64,000 bases of DNA from Spirulinaceae cyanobacterium SM2_1_0 (GCA_012031265.1 JAAUTY010000009.1:35040-99039), one strand, 5' to 3'; shown: positions 1 to 11,542, counted from the stretch's first letter. Notes: generated by a model from the letters alone, not told the origin. Program-made: numbers and translations.

Positions 1-2313
1 GTTGAGTTCGTGATAGTGGGTGGCAAAGATTGCGCGGGCACGGATATCGCTGGCAAGATATTCGGCCACCGCCCAGGCGATCGAAAGTCCGTCAAAGGTG
101 GCGGTGCCGCGACCAATTTCGTCGAGTAAAACTAGTGATGTTGCAGTCGCATGGTTGAGAATATTCGCCGTTTCATTCATCTCCACCATGAATGTGGATT
201 GCCCCGTGGCGAGATCATCGACGGCTCCGACGCGGGTGAAAATGCGATCGCAAATTCCCAAACTCGCTTGCGTCGCTGGCACAAAACTACCAATCTGGGC
301 GAGTAATTGGATCAGTCCGACTTGGCGTAGATAACAGCTTTTGCCACTGGCATTGGGCCCGGTCAGGATGATCAGATCCGGCTGAGAATCGACAGTTTCT
401 GTCGCTCCTAATTGCGTATCGTTGGGAACAAAGAACCCGGCCGGGAGTGACTGCTCGACGACTGGATGGCGACCGGCTTCGATGTGAATCACCCGGTCAT
501 CGGTGAGAGCAGGGCAACAATAATTTTGGCTGGCGGCGACCTCCGCTAAACCGGCGAGCACATCGACGGCGGCAACGGCACGAGCGGCGGTACGGATGGC
601 ACGGACTTGCTCACTGACCTGCGATCGCAAGTCGGCAAAGATCTCGTATTCCAACTGATTCATCTCTTCCCGCGCCGTGAGGATGCGGGTCTCACGCTCC
701 TTCAGCTCCGAGGTGATGTAGCGCTCTTCGTTGACCAGAGTTTGCTTGCGGGTGTAGTCCGGCGGTGCTTTGGACGCTTCGCCGCGCGGCAAGCTGAGGT
801 AATAGCCAAAAACCTTGTTGTAGCCGACTTTGAGCTTGCTGCTACCGAGGCGATCGCGCTCGGTCACTTCCAGGTCAGCCAGCCACTGGCGATCGGCAGC
901 AAGCTGTTGGCGGCGCTCGTCGAGCTGGGCGTGGATGCCGTCGCGGATGACGCCGCCGTCTTTGAGGTGCAGCGGCGGCGACTCGACGAGGTGGCTAAGG
1001 ACGTGCTGACCGAGGCGTTCGAGGTCAGCGGGTGGCTGTTGCAGTGCTCGTAGATAGGGTGACTGACCGCGCTGGGCGATCGCCGCTAGTGCCGTCAGCC
1101 TGACCAATGAGTCCGCTAAACCGCAGAGATCACGGGCGTTTGCCGTGCCCGCCCCGACGCGGCCGCTCAGACGTTCGAGGTCATAGAACTGGCGCAGGGT
1201 TTTGCTCAGCTCCTGACGCAATTCGAGATCATCGGCCAATTCTCGAATCGTCGCCTGACGTGTTCGAATCGCTTCGCGTTCGAGCAGCGGTTGCAGCAGC
1301 CAGCGACGCAGAGCACGACCGCCCATCGCCGTTTGGGTACGGTCGAGTGCCCAGAGCAGTGAGCCGTGGAAGCTGCCATCGCGGACGGTTTGGGTGATTT
1401 CCAAGTTGCGGCGGCTCTGATGATCGAGGATGAGATAGTCGCTGAGGCTGTAGGTGCGCGGTGGTTGCAGCGGCACGCGATGGGCTTTCTGGGTTGTTTC
1501 CAGGTACTCCAGCAGGCCGCCAGCGGCGCGAATGCTCAGGGGCAGATGCTCACAACCGATGCCTTCGAGCGATCGCAACTCAAAGCTCCCCAATAAGCGA
1601 CTGCGAGCCTCACCAAGATCGAAGTGGCGCTGGGGTCGCAGCGAATAGCAAAAACAGTCCGGTAAACCATCGGGAAGATCGGCCGATTTTTGCCCCGGTC
1701 GCAGGAGAGAACCAAGGTCGGGAGCGTTGGTCGGCAGGAGGATTTCGGCAGGCTGCAAACGTAGGAGTTCCTGTTGCAAAACCTCGGTATTTTGCGCCTG
1801 GGTGGCAAAAAATTCACCCGTGGAAATGTCAGCGTAGGCTAGCCCCCAATGCTGCTTGGCGATCACCACCGCCGCCAGAAAATTATTGCGGCGGGAGGTA
1901 AGCATACCGTCATCAGTAAGCGTGCCGGGCGTCAACAAGCGGGTGACTTGCCGCTCAACAATTCGCCCCTCCGCCTTTGCTTTCGACGCCTCTTCCACCT
2001 GATCACAGATCGCCACCGCGTAGCCTTTCTCGACGAGCTGCGCGCTGTAGCGATCGAGGGCATGGTGGGGCACACCAGTCATGCGCACCCGCCCGATGTC
2101 TTTGCCCCCTTCTTTACTCGTGAGAACCAGTTCTAGTTCCTGAGAAATCGTCACCGCGTCCTGGAAAAAGCACTCAAAAAAGTCGCCGACGCGATAGAGC
2201 AAGAGCGCATGGGGATACTGCTCTTTCACGGCGATGTAGTGCTGCATCATCGGCGAGAGCTTGTCGCGCTGGAGAGGGTGGTAGTCGGCGTGGGGCGCGT
2301 TTTTCTCAGGCAT
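1..2313 (-). CDS. mutS: DNA mismatch repair protein MutS (3' end beyond window)
   Basis: MutS recognises mismatches and drives their repair using ATP. My reading of the minus strand is open from the ATG at 2313 to the left edge, giving about 771 residues; the family is usually 850-900, so the C-terminus is cut off. The N-terminal mismatch-recognition motif reads GDFFECF (Phe-x-Glu), the core and clamp domains follow, the ATPase Walker A is GPNASGKS near residue 650, and LLDEIGRGT is the Walker B near 728. The ATG followed by [16 protein letters not shown] looks like the normal family start. It is transcribed away from the DMT transporter gene, so 2314-2718 should hold divergent promoters. No frame break was seen in the part present. 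Confidence 0.95.
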   Translation of the reverse strand, partial: MPEKNAPHADYHPLQRDKLSPMMQHYIAVKEQYPHALLLYRVGDFFECFFQDAVTISQELELVLTSKEGGKDIGRVRMTGVPHHALDRYSAQLVEKGYAVAICDQVEEASKAKAEGRIVERQVTRLLTPGTLTDDGMLTSRRNNFLAAVVIAKQHWGLAYADISTGEFFATQAQNTEVLQQELLRLQPAEILLPTNAPDLGSLLRPGQKSADLPDGLPDCFCYSLRPQRHFDLGEARSRLLGSFELRSLEGIGCEHLPLSIRAAGGLLEYLETTQKAHRVPLQPPRTYSLSDYLILDHQSRRNLEITQTVRDGSFHGSLLWALDRTQTAMGGRALRRWLLQPLLEREAIRTRQATIRELADDLELRQELSKTLRQFYDLERLSGRVGAGTANARDLCGLADSLVRLTALAAIAQRGQSPYLRALQQPPADLERLGQHVLSHLVESPPLHLKDGGVIRDGIHAQLDERRQQLAADRQWLADLEVTERDRLGSSKLKVGYNKVFGYYLSLPRGEASKAPPDYTRKQTLVNEERYITSELKERETRILTAREEMNQLEYEIFADLRSQVSEQVRAIRTAARAVAAVDVLAGLAEVAASQNYCCPALTDDRVIHIEAGRHPVVEQSLPAGFFVPNDTQLGATETVDSQPDLIILTGPNASGKSCYLRQVGLIQLLAQIGSFVPATQASLGICDRIFTRVGAVDDLATGQSTFMVEMNETANILNHATATSLVLLDEIGRGTATFDGLSIAWAVAEYLASDIRARAIFATHYHELN

Positions 2314-2718
2314 GGATTCGGCAGACGCAAGGAGCGAAGTTTTATTGTACTGACTGATGATCGGTACTGACTGGCGATCGCCCCAGCCCAATCGATCAGG
2401 TGGTCGTCTAGGGCAATGCGGTCATCTAGTACCAAGGGAGCCGGGGGATTGATGGGACTGGTCAGATACCGCTCAATCCTGATGAGATTTTGGGTTTCCC
2501 GCATGACTTTCACCAGCCCCGGTCAGAAAAGAATGGCCGCCACTCTTGACAGGACTTACCTCTTCTATGGAAATGGGTCGGGTCAATGTCTGGAGCCAGA
2601 TTTAGCTCACCGCCGCAGTTTTGCGCCACACTCCCGATCGGGGTGGCGGCCGCTTGTAGGGATTGCCAAGGTGTCAGTTGATCGCGCACAATCATCGCAA
2701 CTTTAGCCGCTGCTGCCC
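2314..2718. other. Intergenic region between divergent mutS and DMT transporter genes
   Basis: About 400 bases without a gene I can support. Short open frames exist on both strands, including minus-strand stretches across 2247-2797 that read like low-quality protein, but none has a recognisable family or a good ribosome binding site. It could hide an eroded gene. Divergent promoters are expected here; no clear -35/-10 pair stood out. Confidence 0.4.
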
Positions 2719-3753
2719 ATGGCAACCTCCTCGCAAACCTTTCAACTCTCCGGTCGCGCCTATTTGATGATCGCCATTGCCATTTTTGGGGCGGCAAATG
2801 CGATCACCCGTAGGCTCACCGATGTTGGTGCCGAAAACCTCATCGAGGGACGCAACCCGATTTCGTTTTGTAATGTGCTGTTTGTTGGGAATCTCTGCGC
2901 GCTGATCTTGCTCAGTATTATTTATTACCGGCAGTGGCGACCATCGGTGTTGCGGCAGATTAGCTGGCAGAGTTGGTTGACGATGACCTTGGTGGCGATC
3001 TTGGGGGCGGCTGTGGTGCCAACGCTGATCTTCACGGCTCTCTCGCTCACAGCGGTCAACAATGTCATTTTGCTCGGACAGGTGGATACGCCGCTGATTT
3101 TAGTTTTGTCCGTTTGGTTACTGGGCGATCGCGTCAATGCTTGGGTAGTCGCTGGGGCAGTTGTGGCTTTTATCGGCGTGTCGCTGACCGTGCTCCTCCA
3201 ATCACCGGATAGTGAGATGATGACGACGGGGGTGGGGTTTGCGATCGGTCGTGGCGAGTTGTACACCCTGATTGCGGCGGTGGGAAAAGCGATCGGCAAT
3301 CTGATCAGTCGCATTAACTTGCAGCAGATTCCGCTGGGGATTTTTAGCACCTATCGGATGTTGATCGGCACGATCGCCTTCTTCATCGCCACGGTCGTAC
3401 TCTATGGACCGGAGCATTTTATGGATGTTGCCTCGCCGTTTTTGTGGCAGTGGATGTTGTTGTATAGCGCCGTGATCGTCGTTGGTGGTCAGCTCTCCTG
3501 GTTCAGCGGTCTCAAGCAGAGTAGCGCCAGTGAAGTCTCACTCGCGACCGCCTTCACGCCGCTAGCGGGGGTATTGGCGGCGTATTTGATTCTGGGAGAA
3601 GCCCCGACCTTTGCCCAATACATCGGCGGTGGCGTGATCGTGGGCGGCATCGCGCTCAATCAAATCGGCGTCCAGCGGTTGAATGTCACAGCACCCGAGC
3701 AACAGCCGACTAAGCAAGCAATGACCGAAGCTATCGGTTACAAGGGAGTTTAG
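2719..3753 (+). CDS. DMT-superfamily (EamA-type) transporter
   Basis: A 344-residue inner-membrane protein with about ten hydrophobic segments arranged as two EamA halves, the layout of drug/metabolite transporters. The second half contains the usual conserved stretch ending ATAFTPLAGVLAAYLILGE. Such proteins export or import small metabolites; nothing here shows the substrate. The start ATG at 2719 gives MATSSQTFQLSGRAYLM, a short cytoplasmic lead before the first membrane segment. It stands alone, with mutS divergent upstream and pgm convergent downstream. Confidence 0.85.
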   Translation: MATSSQTFQLSGRAYLMIAIAIFGAANAITRRLTDVGAENLIEGRNPISFCNVLFVGNLCALILLSIIYYRQWRPSVLRQISWQSWLTMTLVAILGAAVVPTLIFTALSLTAVNNVILLGQVDTPLILVLSVWLLGDRVNAWVVAGAVVAFIGVSLTVLLQSPDSEMMTTGVGFAIGRGELYTLIAAVGKAIGNLISRINLQQIPLGIFSTYRMLIGTIAFFIATVVLYGPEHFMDVASPFLWQWMLLYSAVIVVGGQLSWFSGLKQSSASEVSLATAFTPLAGVLAAYLILGEAPTFAQYIGGGVIVGGIALNQIGVQRLNVTAPEQQPTKQAMTEAIGYKGV

Positions 3754-3790
3754 CGGGCGCAGTTTCACAGCAACTGATTGTCAGGTCAGT

Positions 3791-5468
<1,678 letters not shown>

Positions 5469-5498
5469 TCAGTCAGCGGCAAGTTGGGGGCGATCGCT

Positions 5499-6277
5499 CT
5501 AAAAGAACGGCAACGGCAAGCTAAAGACCATCGAGCCAATCGTGCCGAGCAATTGCAGCACGGGAATGCCTAAACCGTTGCCGCCCTCACCAGGATTCTG
5601 CACGCGCTCAACCCAGCCGATGAATTGATCGGTGGTGCGAACCGCCGCTTCATCCCCCCGCTGCTCAAAAATCGCCGGGCGATTTGGGCGTCTTGTACCG
5701 CTCCCGGCAGATCGGTGAGGTAGTGGCGCATGATGCCGCGTCCCAGATAGGCGGGGGCGAACTGGGGATCGAGTTGCAGGGCTTGATTGTAGTAATCAAT
5801 CGCGCCAATGTAGTTGTTGTAGCTGGCTTCCTGCGCTCCCAACGCAAAGAAATGTTCGGGGGTGGCATTGGGATTTGCAAACCCGACCGCACCCTGCATG
5901 AGGGCGTTGTCGAGGCGTGCCCCCCAGAGATAGGTATTGGTCAGATAGGCATTGCGCAGATCGGCGGCGGCGAGATCCGCACCCATGAGGTTTGCCCCGC
6001 TGAGATTGGCACTGTTCAGCGAAGCGCCAGCGAGGTTGGCTCCCCGCAGGTCAGCTCCGGAGAGATCCGCTTGGCTGAGGTTGGCTCGCCGCAGGTCAGC
6101 GCCCCGCAGGTCAGCGCCCCGCAGGTTTGCCATCACGAGGCCGGTATTGGCGAGGTCGCAGCTCGGGCACTGGCGCGTGGACAGGAGTTGATTGACGTGG
6201 GCGACATTTTCCGCGCGGGCGGGGGCTGCCACACTGAGGCTAGCGAGTAGACAGGCAATGAGCAAAGGGCGTTGCAT
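5499..6277 (-). pseudogene. Secreted pentapeptide-repeat plus TPR-like protein, one-base frame break near the C-terminus
   Basis: A Sec signal peptide (MQRPLLIACLLASLSVAAPARA) is followed by a CPSC motif and a run of pentapeptide repeats of A(D/N)LxG type at about residues 45-110, then a TPR-like helix pair including YNQALQLDPQFAPAYLGRG. The frame breaks at about 5671-5681 (GCCCGGCGAT on the minus strand); restoring one G gives IARAIFEQRGDEAAVRTTDQ, and reading continues to a hydrophobic end, LLGTIGSMVFSLPLPFF, with TAG at 5499-5501. Without repair the frame runs to about 5570 in nonsense. The family is a common periplasmic cyanobacterial protein with no firm function. Sequence error is the simplest explanation. 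Confidence 0.7.
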
Positions 6278-6506
6278 GATGCAGCAGGACGCGAAACTTA
6301 GCCTCTATTGTGCAAGATTCGCGTGGAATCGTCGCGCCTCGGCTGGGAGATGCCGCCAAAAGTTGGGCGGCTGACCCGAGCGACGATTTGCGACAAGAGG
6401 TGCGGTTGGCTTGGTTGGCTGAGCGGCGCGGGCTGTTTTCCGCTTTCCTGTAGAATAAGCGCGGGCATGGCTGCCAGTTGTACTGCCGAGAGGAGAATTT
6501 TCGAAC

Positions 6507-7850
6507 GTGGCTACTCGCGTTGTTATCGTGCGTCACGGGCAGAGTGATTACAATGCCCGCCAGCTGATCCAGGGCCGCTGCGATGAGTCGGTGCTGACGG
6601 AGCGTGGCACTGCTGATGCGATAAAAGTGGCGGCCGCGTTAGAGAATCTCAGCTTCGCGGCGCTTTATCACAGCCCCCTCCAGCGTGCGGCGCAGACGGC
6701 GGCGACGATTCGCGATCGCTTCACGACCCCTCCACCGGCGATCGCCAGCGACCAGCTCCTAGAGATCGACCTGCCGCTGTGGGAGAAGCTGTCGAAGTCA
6801 GCCGTGCGAGAACAGTTTGCTGAGCAATATCAGCAGTGGCAACAGCAGCCAGATGAGTTTTTTATGACCGTGGGCGATCGCCCGCACTACCCAGTGCGCG
6901 CCCTCTATGCCCAAGCCCAGGCTTTTTGGCAGGAAGTCTTACCCAAACACCCCGATGCCACCCTCCTGGTTGTTGCCCACAACGGCATTAACCGCTGCCT
7001 GCTGATGACTGCCCTGGGCATGGCTCCGGCTCGCTACCAGACGCTACAACAATCCAATTGCTGCATCAACATCCTCAATTTCCAGGGCGGTTGGGGCGAG
7101 CCAGTACAGCTCGAATCCCTCAATCAAGTCGCGCACCTCGGCATCCCGCTGCCGCCGCCGCGCCCGCCGGGGACGCCCGTGCGCCTGTTGCTCGTCCGTC
7201 ACGGCGAAACGGAGTGGAACCGGGTTTCGCGCTTCCAGGGCGCGATCGATGTGCCCCTTAATGATGCCGGTCGCGCCCAGGCCCGGAAGGCGGCAGACTA
7301 CCTGCGTGATGTACCCTTGAATTTTGCGGCTAGCAGCCCGCTTCTGCGCCCCAAGGAAACGGCTGAGATCATCCTCGCGCCGCATCCTGACCTTAAGCTG
7401 CGCCTCGATGCCCGCTTCTGCGAGATCAGTCACGGCAGTTGGGAGGGCAAGTTCGAGCGGGAGATCGCGACCGAATATCCGGAACTCCTCCAGCGCTGGA
7501 AGAGTTCTCCCGATACGGTACAGATGCCCGACGGTGAGAATTTGCGGCAGGTCTGGGAACGGGCGATCGCCGCCTGGCAGGATCTTGTCCAAGCCGCCTT
7601 CGCTGCCAGCACACCGGCATCGCCTACGGTCGGTCTCCTCGTCGCCCACGATGCGATTAACAAAGTTATCCTCTGCCATCTGCTCGGTCTCGCACCGAAA
7701 GACTTCTGGGCGATGAAGCAGGGCAATGGCGCGGTCAGTGTCATCGACTACCCCTACGGCCCCGACCGTCTACCCATTCTGCAAGCGATCAATCTCACCT
7801 CGCACCTTGGTGCGGGCGTCCTGGATCGCACAGCGGCGGGTGCTCTCTAG
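6507..7850 (+). CDS. Two-domain histidine phosphatase (phosphoglycerate mutase-like)
   Basis: A 447-residue protein made of two complete histidine-phosphatase domains. The first has RHGQ at residues 9-12 and the second catalytic His in VVAHNG near 158; the second has RHGE at residues 231-234 and VAHDA near 380. Both domains thus keep the phospho-accepting RHG and a distal His, so both could be active on phosphorylated small molecules such as phosphoserine or sugar phosphates. The substrate cannot be told from sequence. The start is GTG at 6507, chosen because AGGAGA lies at 6491-6496 and the next codons give ATRVVIVRHG. It is monocistronic by spacing. Confidence 0.85.
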   Translation: MATRVVIVRHGQSDYNARQLIQGRCDESVLTERGTADAIKVAAALENLSFAALYHSPLQRAAQTAATIRDRFTTPPPAIASDQLLEIDLPLWEKLSKSAVREQFAEQYQQWQQQPDEFFMTVGDRPHYPVRALYAQAQAFWQEVLPKHPDATLLVVAHNGINRCLLMTALGMAPARYQTLQQSNCCINILNFQGGWGEPVQLESLNQVAHLGIPLPPPRPPGTPVRLLLVRHGETEWNRVSRFQGAIDVPLNDAGRAQARKAADYLRDVPLNFAASSPLLRPKETAEIILAPHPDLKLRLDARFCEISHGSWEGKFEREIATEYPELLQRWKSSPDTVQMPDGENLRQVWERAIAAWQDLVQAAFAASTPASPTVGLLVAHDAINKVILCHLLGLAPKDFWAMKQGNGAVSVIDYPYGPDRLPILQAINLTSHLGAGVLDRTAAGAL

Positions 7851-7935
7851 CCTTTGAATCAGGTTTGGGGAGACTGATCCTCACACGCGCTCATCACAGG
7901 CTGGCGCGGCTTGTCAGTGTAGTAAGCTTTTCCCG

Positions 7936-8619
7936 CTACACCTCGCGGTCGAAAAAGCGATCAAGAATCCGTGCCTGCTGAGCCGCTGTCAAGCTTGTGA
8001 GGGGGCGCGTCGTCATGTCGCCGATATCACCATGCTGGTCAAGGAAGGGACTGGTGGAGCGGGCTTTCTGGTCAGCCATGCGCTTGTCGGTGCCATTGCG
8101 CTCCAGATGTTCGAGCAGTTGTGGCTCGGTGTGCGCGAGCTTGAGGCGCTGGCGGCATTCAAAGAATGTAAACACGAGATTGCCGAGACGAATGCGATCG
8201 CCATCGGTCAGGCGCTGGCGGCTCTGCACCAGTTCACCGTTGACAAACGAGCCATTGGTACTTCCCAGATCATGCAGATAGAACGCATCTGTATCTCGCC
8301 GATATTGAATCGCGGCATGACGACGCGAAAGTCGCTCTTCAGAGATCGGAATCGTAGCCCCGCTCCCGCGTCCAATCACCCAAATCGCCTCGGGCTGCAT
8401 GAGTGTCTGCGTCCGGCTACCCAGTAGATTGGCGATCAGATGGGGATGCGAGGAATTGGTCACGCCGATCACATATTTAATCCGGAGTGGCTCCAGCGTG
8501 ACTGCGCTACCCTCTTCGAGGTGCAGGATCTCATTCAGCAGCTCGCGATTGTGTTCGTAGAGCTTGAGGAAAACCTGGTAAAGACCCAGTTTTTCGACGA
8601 GTTTGACAGCTTCAGACAT
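7936..8619 (-). CDS. FHA-domain protein
   Basis: A 227-residue soluble protein whose middle (about residues 75-150) is a forkhead-associated domain: WVIGRGSGATIPI, LSRRHAAIQY and DLGSTNGSFVNG are the phosphothreonine-binding loops. The N-terminal segment beginning MSEAVKLVEKLGLYQVFLK is helical. FHA domains bind phosphothreonine peptides, so a role downstream of a Ser/Thr kinase is inferred; no kinase is in the window. The start at 8619 has GGGAG about nine bases upstream. The gene's upstream flank holds the foldback repeat at 8670-8777. Confidence 0.85.
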   Translation of the reverse strand: MSEAVKLVEKLGLYQVFLKLYEHNRELLNEILHLEEGSAVTLEPLRIKYVIGVTNSSHPHLIANLLGSRTQTLMQPEAIWVIGRGSGATIPISEERLSRRHAAIQYRRDTDAFYLHDLGSTNGSFVNGELVQSRQRLTDGDRIRLGNLVFTFFECRQRLKLAHTEPQLLEHLERNGTDKRMADQKARSTSPFLDQHGDIGDMTTRPLTSLTAAQQARILDRFFDREV

Positions 8620-8669
8620 CGGGTAGAAACTCCCGGTCTCACCGGGAGGTGGAGAAGGTTCAGGGTTGA

Positions 8670-8777
8670 CTTAGGAGTGGATGAGTTTTAAGTTCTTAGT
8701 TCCAAATTTTGAGTGGCAGAGCTGACTCAAAATTTGGAACTCAAAATTTGGAACTTAATATAAGTCTCACTCCTTAG
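8670..8777 (-). repeat. Foldback repeat family 1, copy 1 (108 bp)
   Basis: An AT-rich, self-complementary element. Its core is a 17-base arm AGTTCCAAATTTTGAGT at 8698-8714, a ten-base loop, and the exact complement ACTCAAAATTTGGAACT at 8725-8741. Its ends, CTTAGGAGTG and CACTCCTTAG, are near-inverted. A second copy lies at 59955-60061 in the opposite orientation. The right end places an in-frame TAA one codon after the native stop of the DUF3493 gene (minus-strand order TAA CCC TAA GGA). It may act as a terminator-like hairpin or be a miniature mobile element. Confidence 0.8.
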
Positions 8778-8779
8778 GG

Positions 8780-9049
8780 TTAGGGTTCAGAGGAGCGATC
8801 GCGCCGTAGCAACCAAATCGCCAGAGCCACGACGCCGATTTGCACCGCTAGGTTGGTGAATGTATTCGGTGCGCTCTGACCCGCGCCGAGTTGAGCCAGA
8901 AAGACGATGCCACCGATGAAACCAGAGGCAGCCATGCCAACATAGATAAAGCGTCGTAAGCCGCGATAGGGCGTCCTTAGCTCGGCACGCAAGCGGGCGG
9001 ACTTTTCGGGCGAAAGCTTGGTTGCACGAGGCGATTGGAAAGGAGCCAT
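8780..9049 (-). CDS. DUF3493 small membrane protein (LPA1/Rep27-like)
   Basis: An 89-residue protein with a conserved soluble stretch (SARLRAELRTPYRGLRRFIYVG) leading into two membrane segments (MAASGFIGGIVFLAQ and NLAVQIGVVALAIWLL). I recognise this as the DUF3493 family, whose plant and algal members LPA1/Rep27 help photosystem II assembly and repair; the role here is inferred from the family. The start at 9049 has AGGAG-like bases nearby only on the opposite strand, so the exact start is less sure. The stop at 8780-8782 is directly followed by the foldback repeat. Confidence 0.65.
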   Translation of the reverse strand: MAPFQSPRATKLSPEKSARLRAELRTPYRGLRRFIYVGMAASGFIGGIVFLAQLGAGQSAPNTFTNLAVQIGVVALAIWLLRRDRSSEP

Positions 9050-9151
9050 GCATCTCGATTACTGTGTCGCTTAAATTGTAGTCGATCCTCTTCCAGACTG
9101 AATCAAGGCCGGTCAGTACCAGCGATTTCGCGCTAAAATGAAAAGTCGCGT

Positions 9152-9223
9152 GCCGATGTAGCTCAGGGGTAGAGCATTCGATTCGTAATCGAACGGTCAG
9201 CGGTTCAAATCCGCTCATCGGCT
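9152..9223 (+). tRNA. tRNA-Thr (anticodon CGU)
   Basis: A 72-base cloverleaf. The acceptor stem pairs GCCGATG (9152-9158) with CATCGGC (9216-9222); the D arm is GCTC/GAGC; the anticodon stem TTCGA/TCGAA encloses the loop TTCGTAA with anticodon CGT at 9184-9186, reading ACG threonine codons; the T arm is AGCGG-TTCAAAT-CCGCT. CCA is not encoded. The base after the acceptor stem is T. Confidence 0.97.
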
Positions 9224-9442
9224 TCCCGATCAAACGCTTGAATCCAAAAGGATACGCGCGGATAGAACCCGGCATTTGAGAAGCAAAGGCTTCTAGCTAT
9301 AGGTGCGATCGCGCGCTTGATAATTACCCTGCTTGCCAAGGTCGTTGAGAAGCAGCCTATTCTGGTGGTCAATTGGAGTCGAGCGTCTTCGCCTCAAGCT
9401 GGTAGAGGTTATCCCGTAAAAGTGGATCAGCAGTCCGCCACT

Positions 9443-10501
9443 TTAGGCAGGTCGGGGAACCGCCGCGATCGCCGCTCGCACGTCCGCAACCAATTCATCG
9501 ATCCGGGCGCGGGTCGTACTCCAGCTACAGAGGAAGCGCGCGCCACCAACCCCGATGAAGGTGTAGAACTGCCAGCCTTGGGCGCGGAGGCGATCGCCCA
9601 CGGCCGGCGGCAACTGCACAAACACACCATTGGCTTGGCAAGGAAACAGCAGCTCAACACCGGGGATTTGTTGTAATTGCGCGGCTAGGTAAGCAGCGCA
9701 AGCATTGGCGTGGGCGGCATTTTTCAGCCAAGCGCCCGTTTCCAGTAGACCCAGCCAGGGCGCGGCGATAAAGCGCATCTTGGACGCCAATTGACCCGCC
9801 TGTTTGCAGCGGTAGTCGAAATCTTCTGCCAGCGCCTTGTCGAAGAACAGAATCGCCTCGCCCACCGCCATGCCATTTTTCGTCCCGCAAAAGCAGAGCA
9901 CATCGATGCCTCGCCGCCAAGTCAGGTCAGCCGGAGCCACCCCCAGAGCGGCAACCGCATTGGCAAAGCGCGCGCCGTCGAGATGGACTTTTAGGTCATG
10001 TTGGTGGGCGATCGCCCCGATCGCGTCCAGTTCCGCGAGCGAATAGAGGGTGCCCACTTCCGTCGCCTGGGTGAGGCTGAGGGCTTTTGGCTTCGGATAG
10101 TGGATGTCGTTGCGCTTGGTGATGATCGCGTCGATGGCGGCGGGGGTCAGTTTGCCCTGTTCGCCTTTGCCAAGCAGTAATTTGGAGCCGTTGGAGAAAA
10201 ACTCTGGCGCGCCGCACTCGTCGGTCTCGACGTGAGCGAGTTCGTGGCAGATGACGCTGTGGTAGGACTGGCAGAGCGAGGCGAGCACCAGCGAGTTCGC
10301 AGCGGTGCCGTTGAAGGCGAAGAAGACTTCGCAATCGGTCTCAAATAGCTCGCGGAAACCCTCAGCAGCGCGGCGAGTCCAGTCGTCGTTGCCATAGGCC
10401 GGGGCGCTGCCGTGGTTGGCTTTGAGGGTGTAGTCGAGGGCTTCGGGGCAGATGCCGGCGTAGTTGTCGCTGGCAAATTGTTCGGCGCAGTTCACGGTCA
10501 T
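9443..10501 (-). CDS. Threonine aldolase family PLP enzyme (low-specificity L-threonine aldolase-like)
   Basis: A 352-residue fold-type I PLP enzyme. It opens with FASDNYAGICPEALDYTLKANHGSA, as in threonine aldolases, has the conserved LDGARFANA (PLP-ring Asp and Arg region), and the Schiff-base lysine lies in CGTKNGM near residue 208. The family cleaves L-threonine or L-allo-threonine to glycine and acetaldehyde. The window does not settle substrate stereochemistry. Start ATG at 10501 gives MTVNCAEQFASDN. It stands alone, with about 440 gene-free bases upstream. Confidence 0.85.
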   Translation of the reverse strand: MTVNCAEQFASDNYAGICPEALDYTLKANHGSAPAYGNDDWTRRAAEGFRELFETDCEVFFAFNGTAANSLVLASLCQSYHSVICHELAHVETDECGAPEFFSNGSKLLLGKGEQGKLTPAAIDAIITKRNDIHYPKPKALSLTQATEVGTLYSLAELDAIGAIAHQHDLKVHLDGARFANAVAALGVAPADLTWRRGIDVLCFCGTKNGMAVGEAILFFDKALAEDFDYRCKQAGQLASKMRFIAAPWLGLLETGAWLKNAAHANACAAYLAAQLQQIPGVELLFPCQANGVFVQLPPAVGDRLRAQGWQFYTFIGVGGARFLCSWSTTRARIDELVADVRAAIAAVPRPA

Positions 10502-10945
10502 GGCAAGCGGAGAGGGGCGGCAAAGTCTCGATTATAAATAATGAGTTGGCGGGGCGATCGCCAAGAATCCCCCAACTCGCCACCCAACGCCGCACGGACA
10601 GGCTGATGTCAACTGCCAGGGGGCGCGATCGCCTTCTCTAGCCCGACTGTCGGCGCGTCCTCGTTGAGCTGGGAGCGTCGTTGGCAACCCGCTCAGCCCA
10701 GGTTCTGGGAGTCTTGGAGATTTGGATGCCGAGCCAGTATCTCATGGCTATGGCTGGAGGGAGGCGATGGGGATATGTCATCGACTCAACGCCACACCGC
10801 ATAACGCCTCCAGACAATCACTCTTCAGTAAACCAGCGCCGCGATCGCGCTCCGAAGTGTTGGAGAGTCGGTTCTGGCTGGTCAGTCAAGATGATTTTCC
10901 CTGACCGCCCAATCCTGGTTCCAGAAAAACTCTTCAAACAAGCGC
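10502..10945. other. Gene-free stretch between threonine aldolase and the molybdopterin oxidoreductase
   Basis: No open frame here looks like a real protein and no RNA gene or strong terminator was recognised. It contains HIP1-type GCGATCGC cores and probably the threonine aldolase promoter (read leftward) and the 3' flank of the oxidoreductase gene. Confidence 0.4.
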
Positions 10946-11542
10946 TTACAGGTGATCAAATCGCTCCTCTGCCCAGGGATCGCCGCGTCGGTGATAGCCG
11001 TGGCCTTCCCAGAAGCCGAGGGTTTCCTGGCTGAGAAATTCGAGACCGCTGATCCACTTGGCACTCTTCCAAGCGTAGAGATGGGGAATCACCGTGCGGA
11101 CGGGACCGCCATGTTCAGCGGGCAGCGGCTCACCGTCGAGTTGGATGGCGAAGAAATTTTCCTCGCGGGCGAAATCAGCCAAGCTCACATTCGCGGTGTA
11201 GTCGCCGTAGCAATGCTGCATCACGCAGACGGCCTGCGGGTCAATCTCGAAGCAGGCGAGTACATCGGTGACCTTGATGCCCGTCCAAGTGACATCTAGT
11301 TTTGACCAGCGGGTTACGCAATGGAAGTCTTTGGTGAATTCCTGCTGCGGCAGCGCTAGTAGCTCGTTCCAGCTCAAAAACTGTCGCTTCGCGAGACCCC
11401 AAACTTGCAACTTCCAGTCCTGGGGGGCGATCTGCGGGGTGTCACCGTAGGTGAGAACAGGAAACCCTTTTGCCAGGTGCTGTCCGGGAGGGACGCGATC
11501 GCCCAGTTCAGCTCCAGGTTTTTCAAAAAACTTGCCCGCCAT
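10946..11542 (-). CDS. Sulfite-oxidase-like molybdopterin oxidoreductase
   Basis: A 198-residue protein made of the oxidoreductase molybdopterin-binding domain alone. The molybdenum-ligand cysteine is in HCVTRWS near residue 75; YGDYTANVS and AEHGGPVRTVIPHLY are the usual cofactor-pocket stretches. It lacks the dimerisation and heme domains of true sulfite oxidases and resembles the short YuiH/MsrP-like soluble proteins. No signal peptide is visible, so it is probably cytoplasmic. The electron partner and substrate are unknown. Start ATG at 11542 (MAGKFFEKPGAELGDRVPPG) suits the family. Confidence 0.85.
   Translation of the reverse strand: MAGKFFEKPGAELGDRVPPGQHLAKGFPVLTYGDTPQIAPQDWKLQVWGLAKRQFLSWNELLALPQQEFTKDFHCVTRWSKLDVTWTGIKVTDVLACFEIDPQAVCVMQHCYGDYTANVSLADFAREENFFAIQLDGEPLPAEHGGPVRTVIPHLYAWKSAKWISGLEFLSQETLGFWEGHGYHRRGDPWAEERFDHL

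Noticed and set aside
2247..2797. Minus-strand frames upstream of mutS that could be a decayed gene
   Set aside because: No recognisable motif, poor codon pattern, overlap with mutS and the DMT gene.
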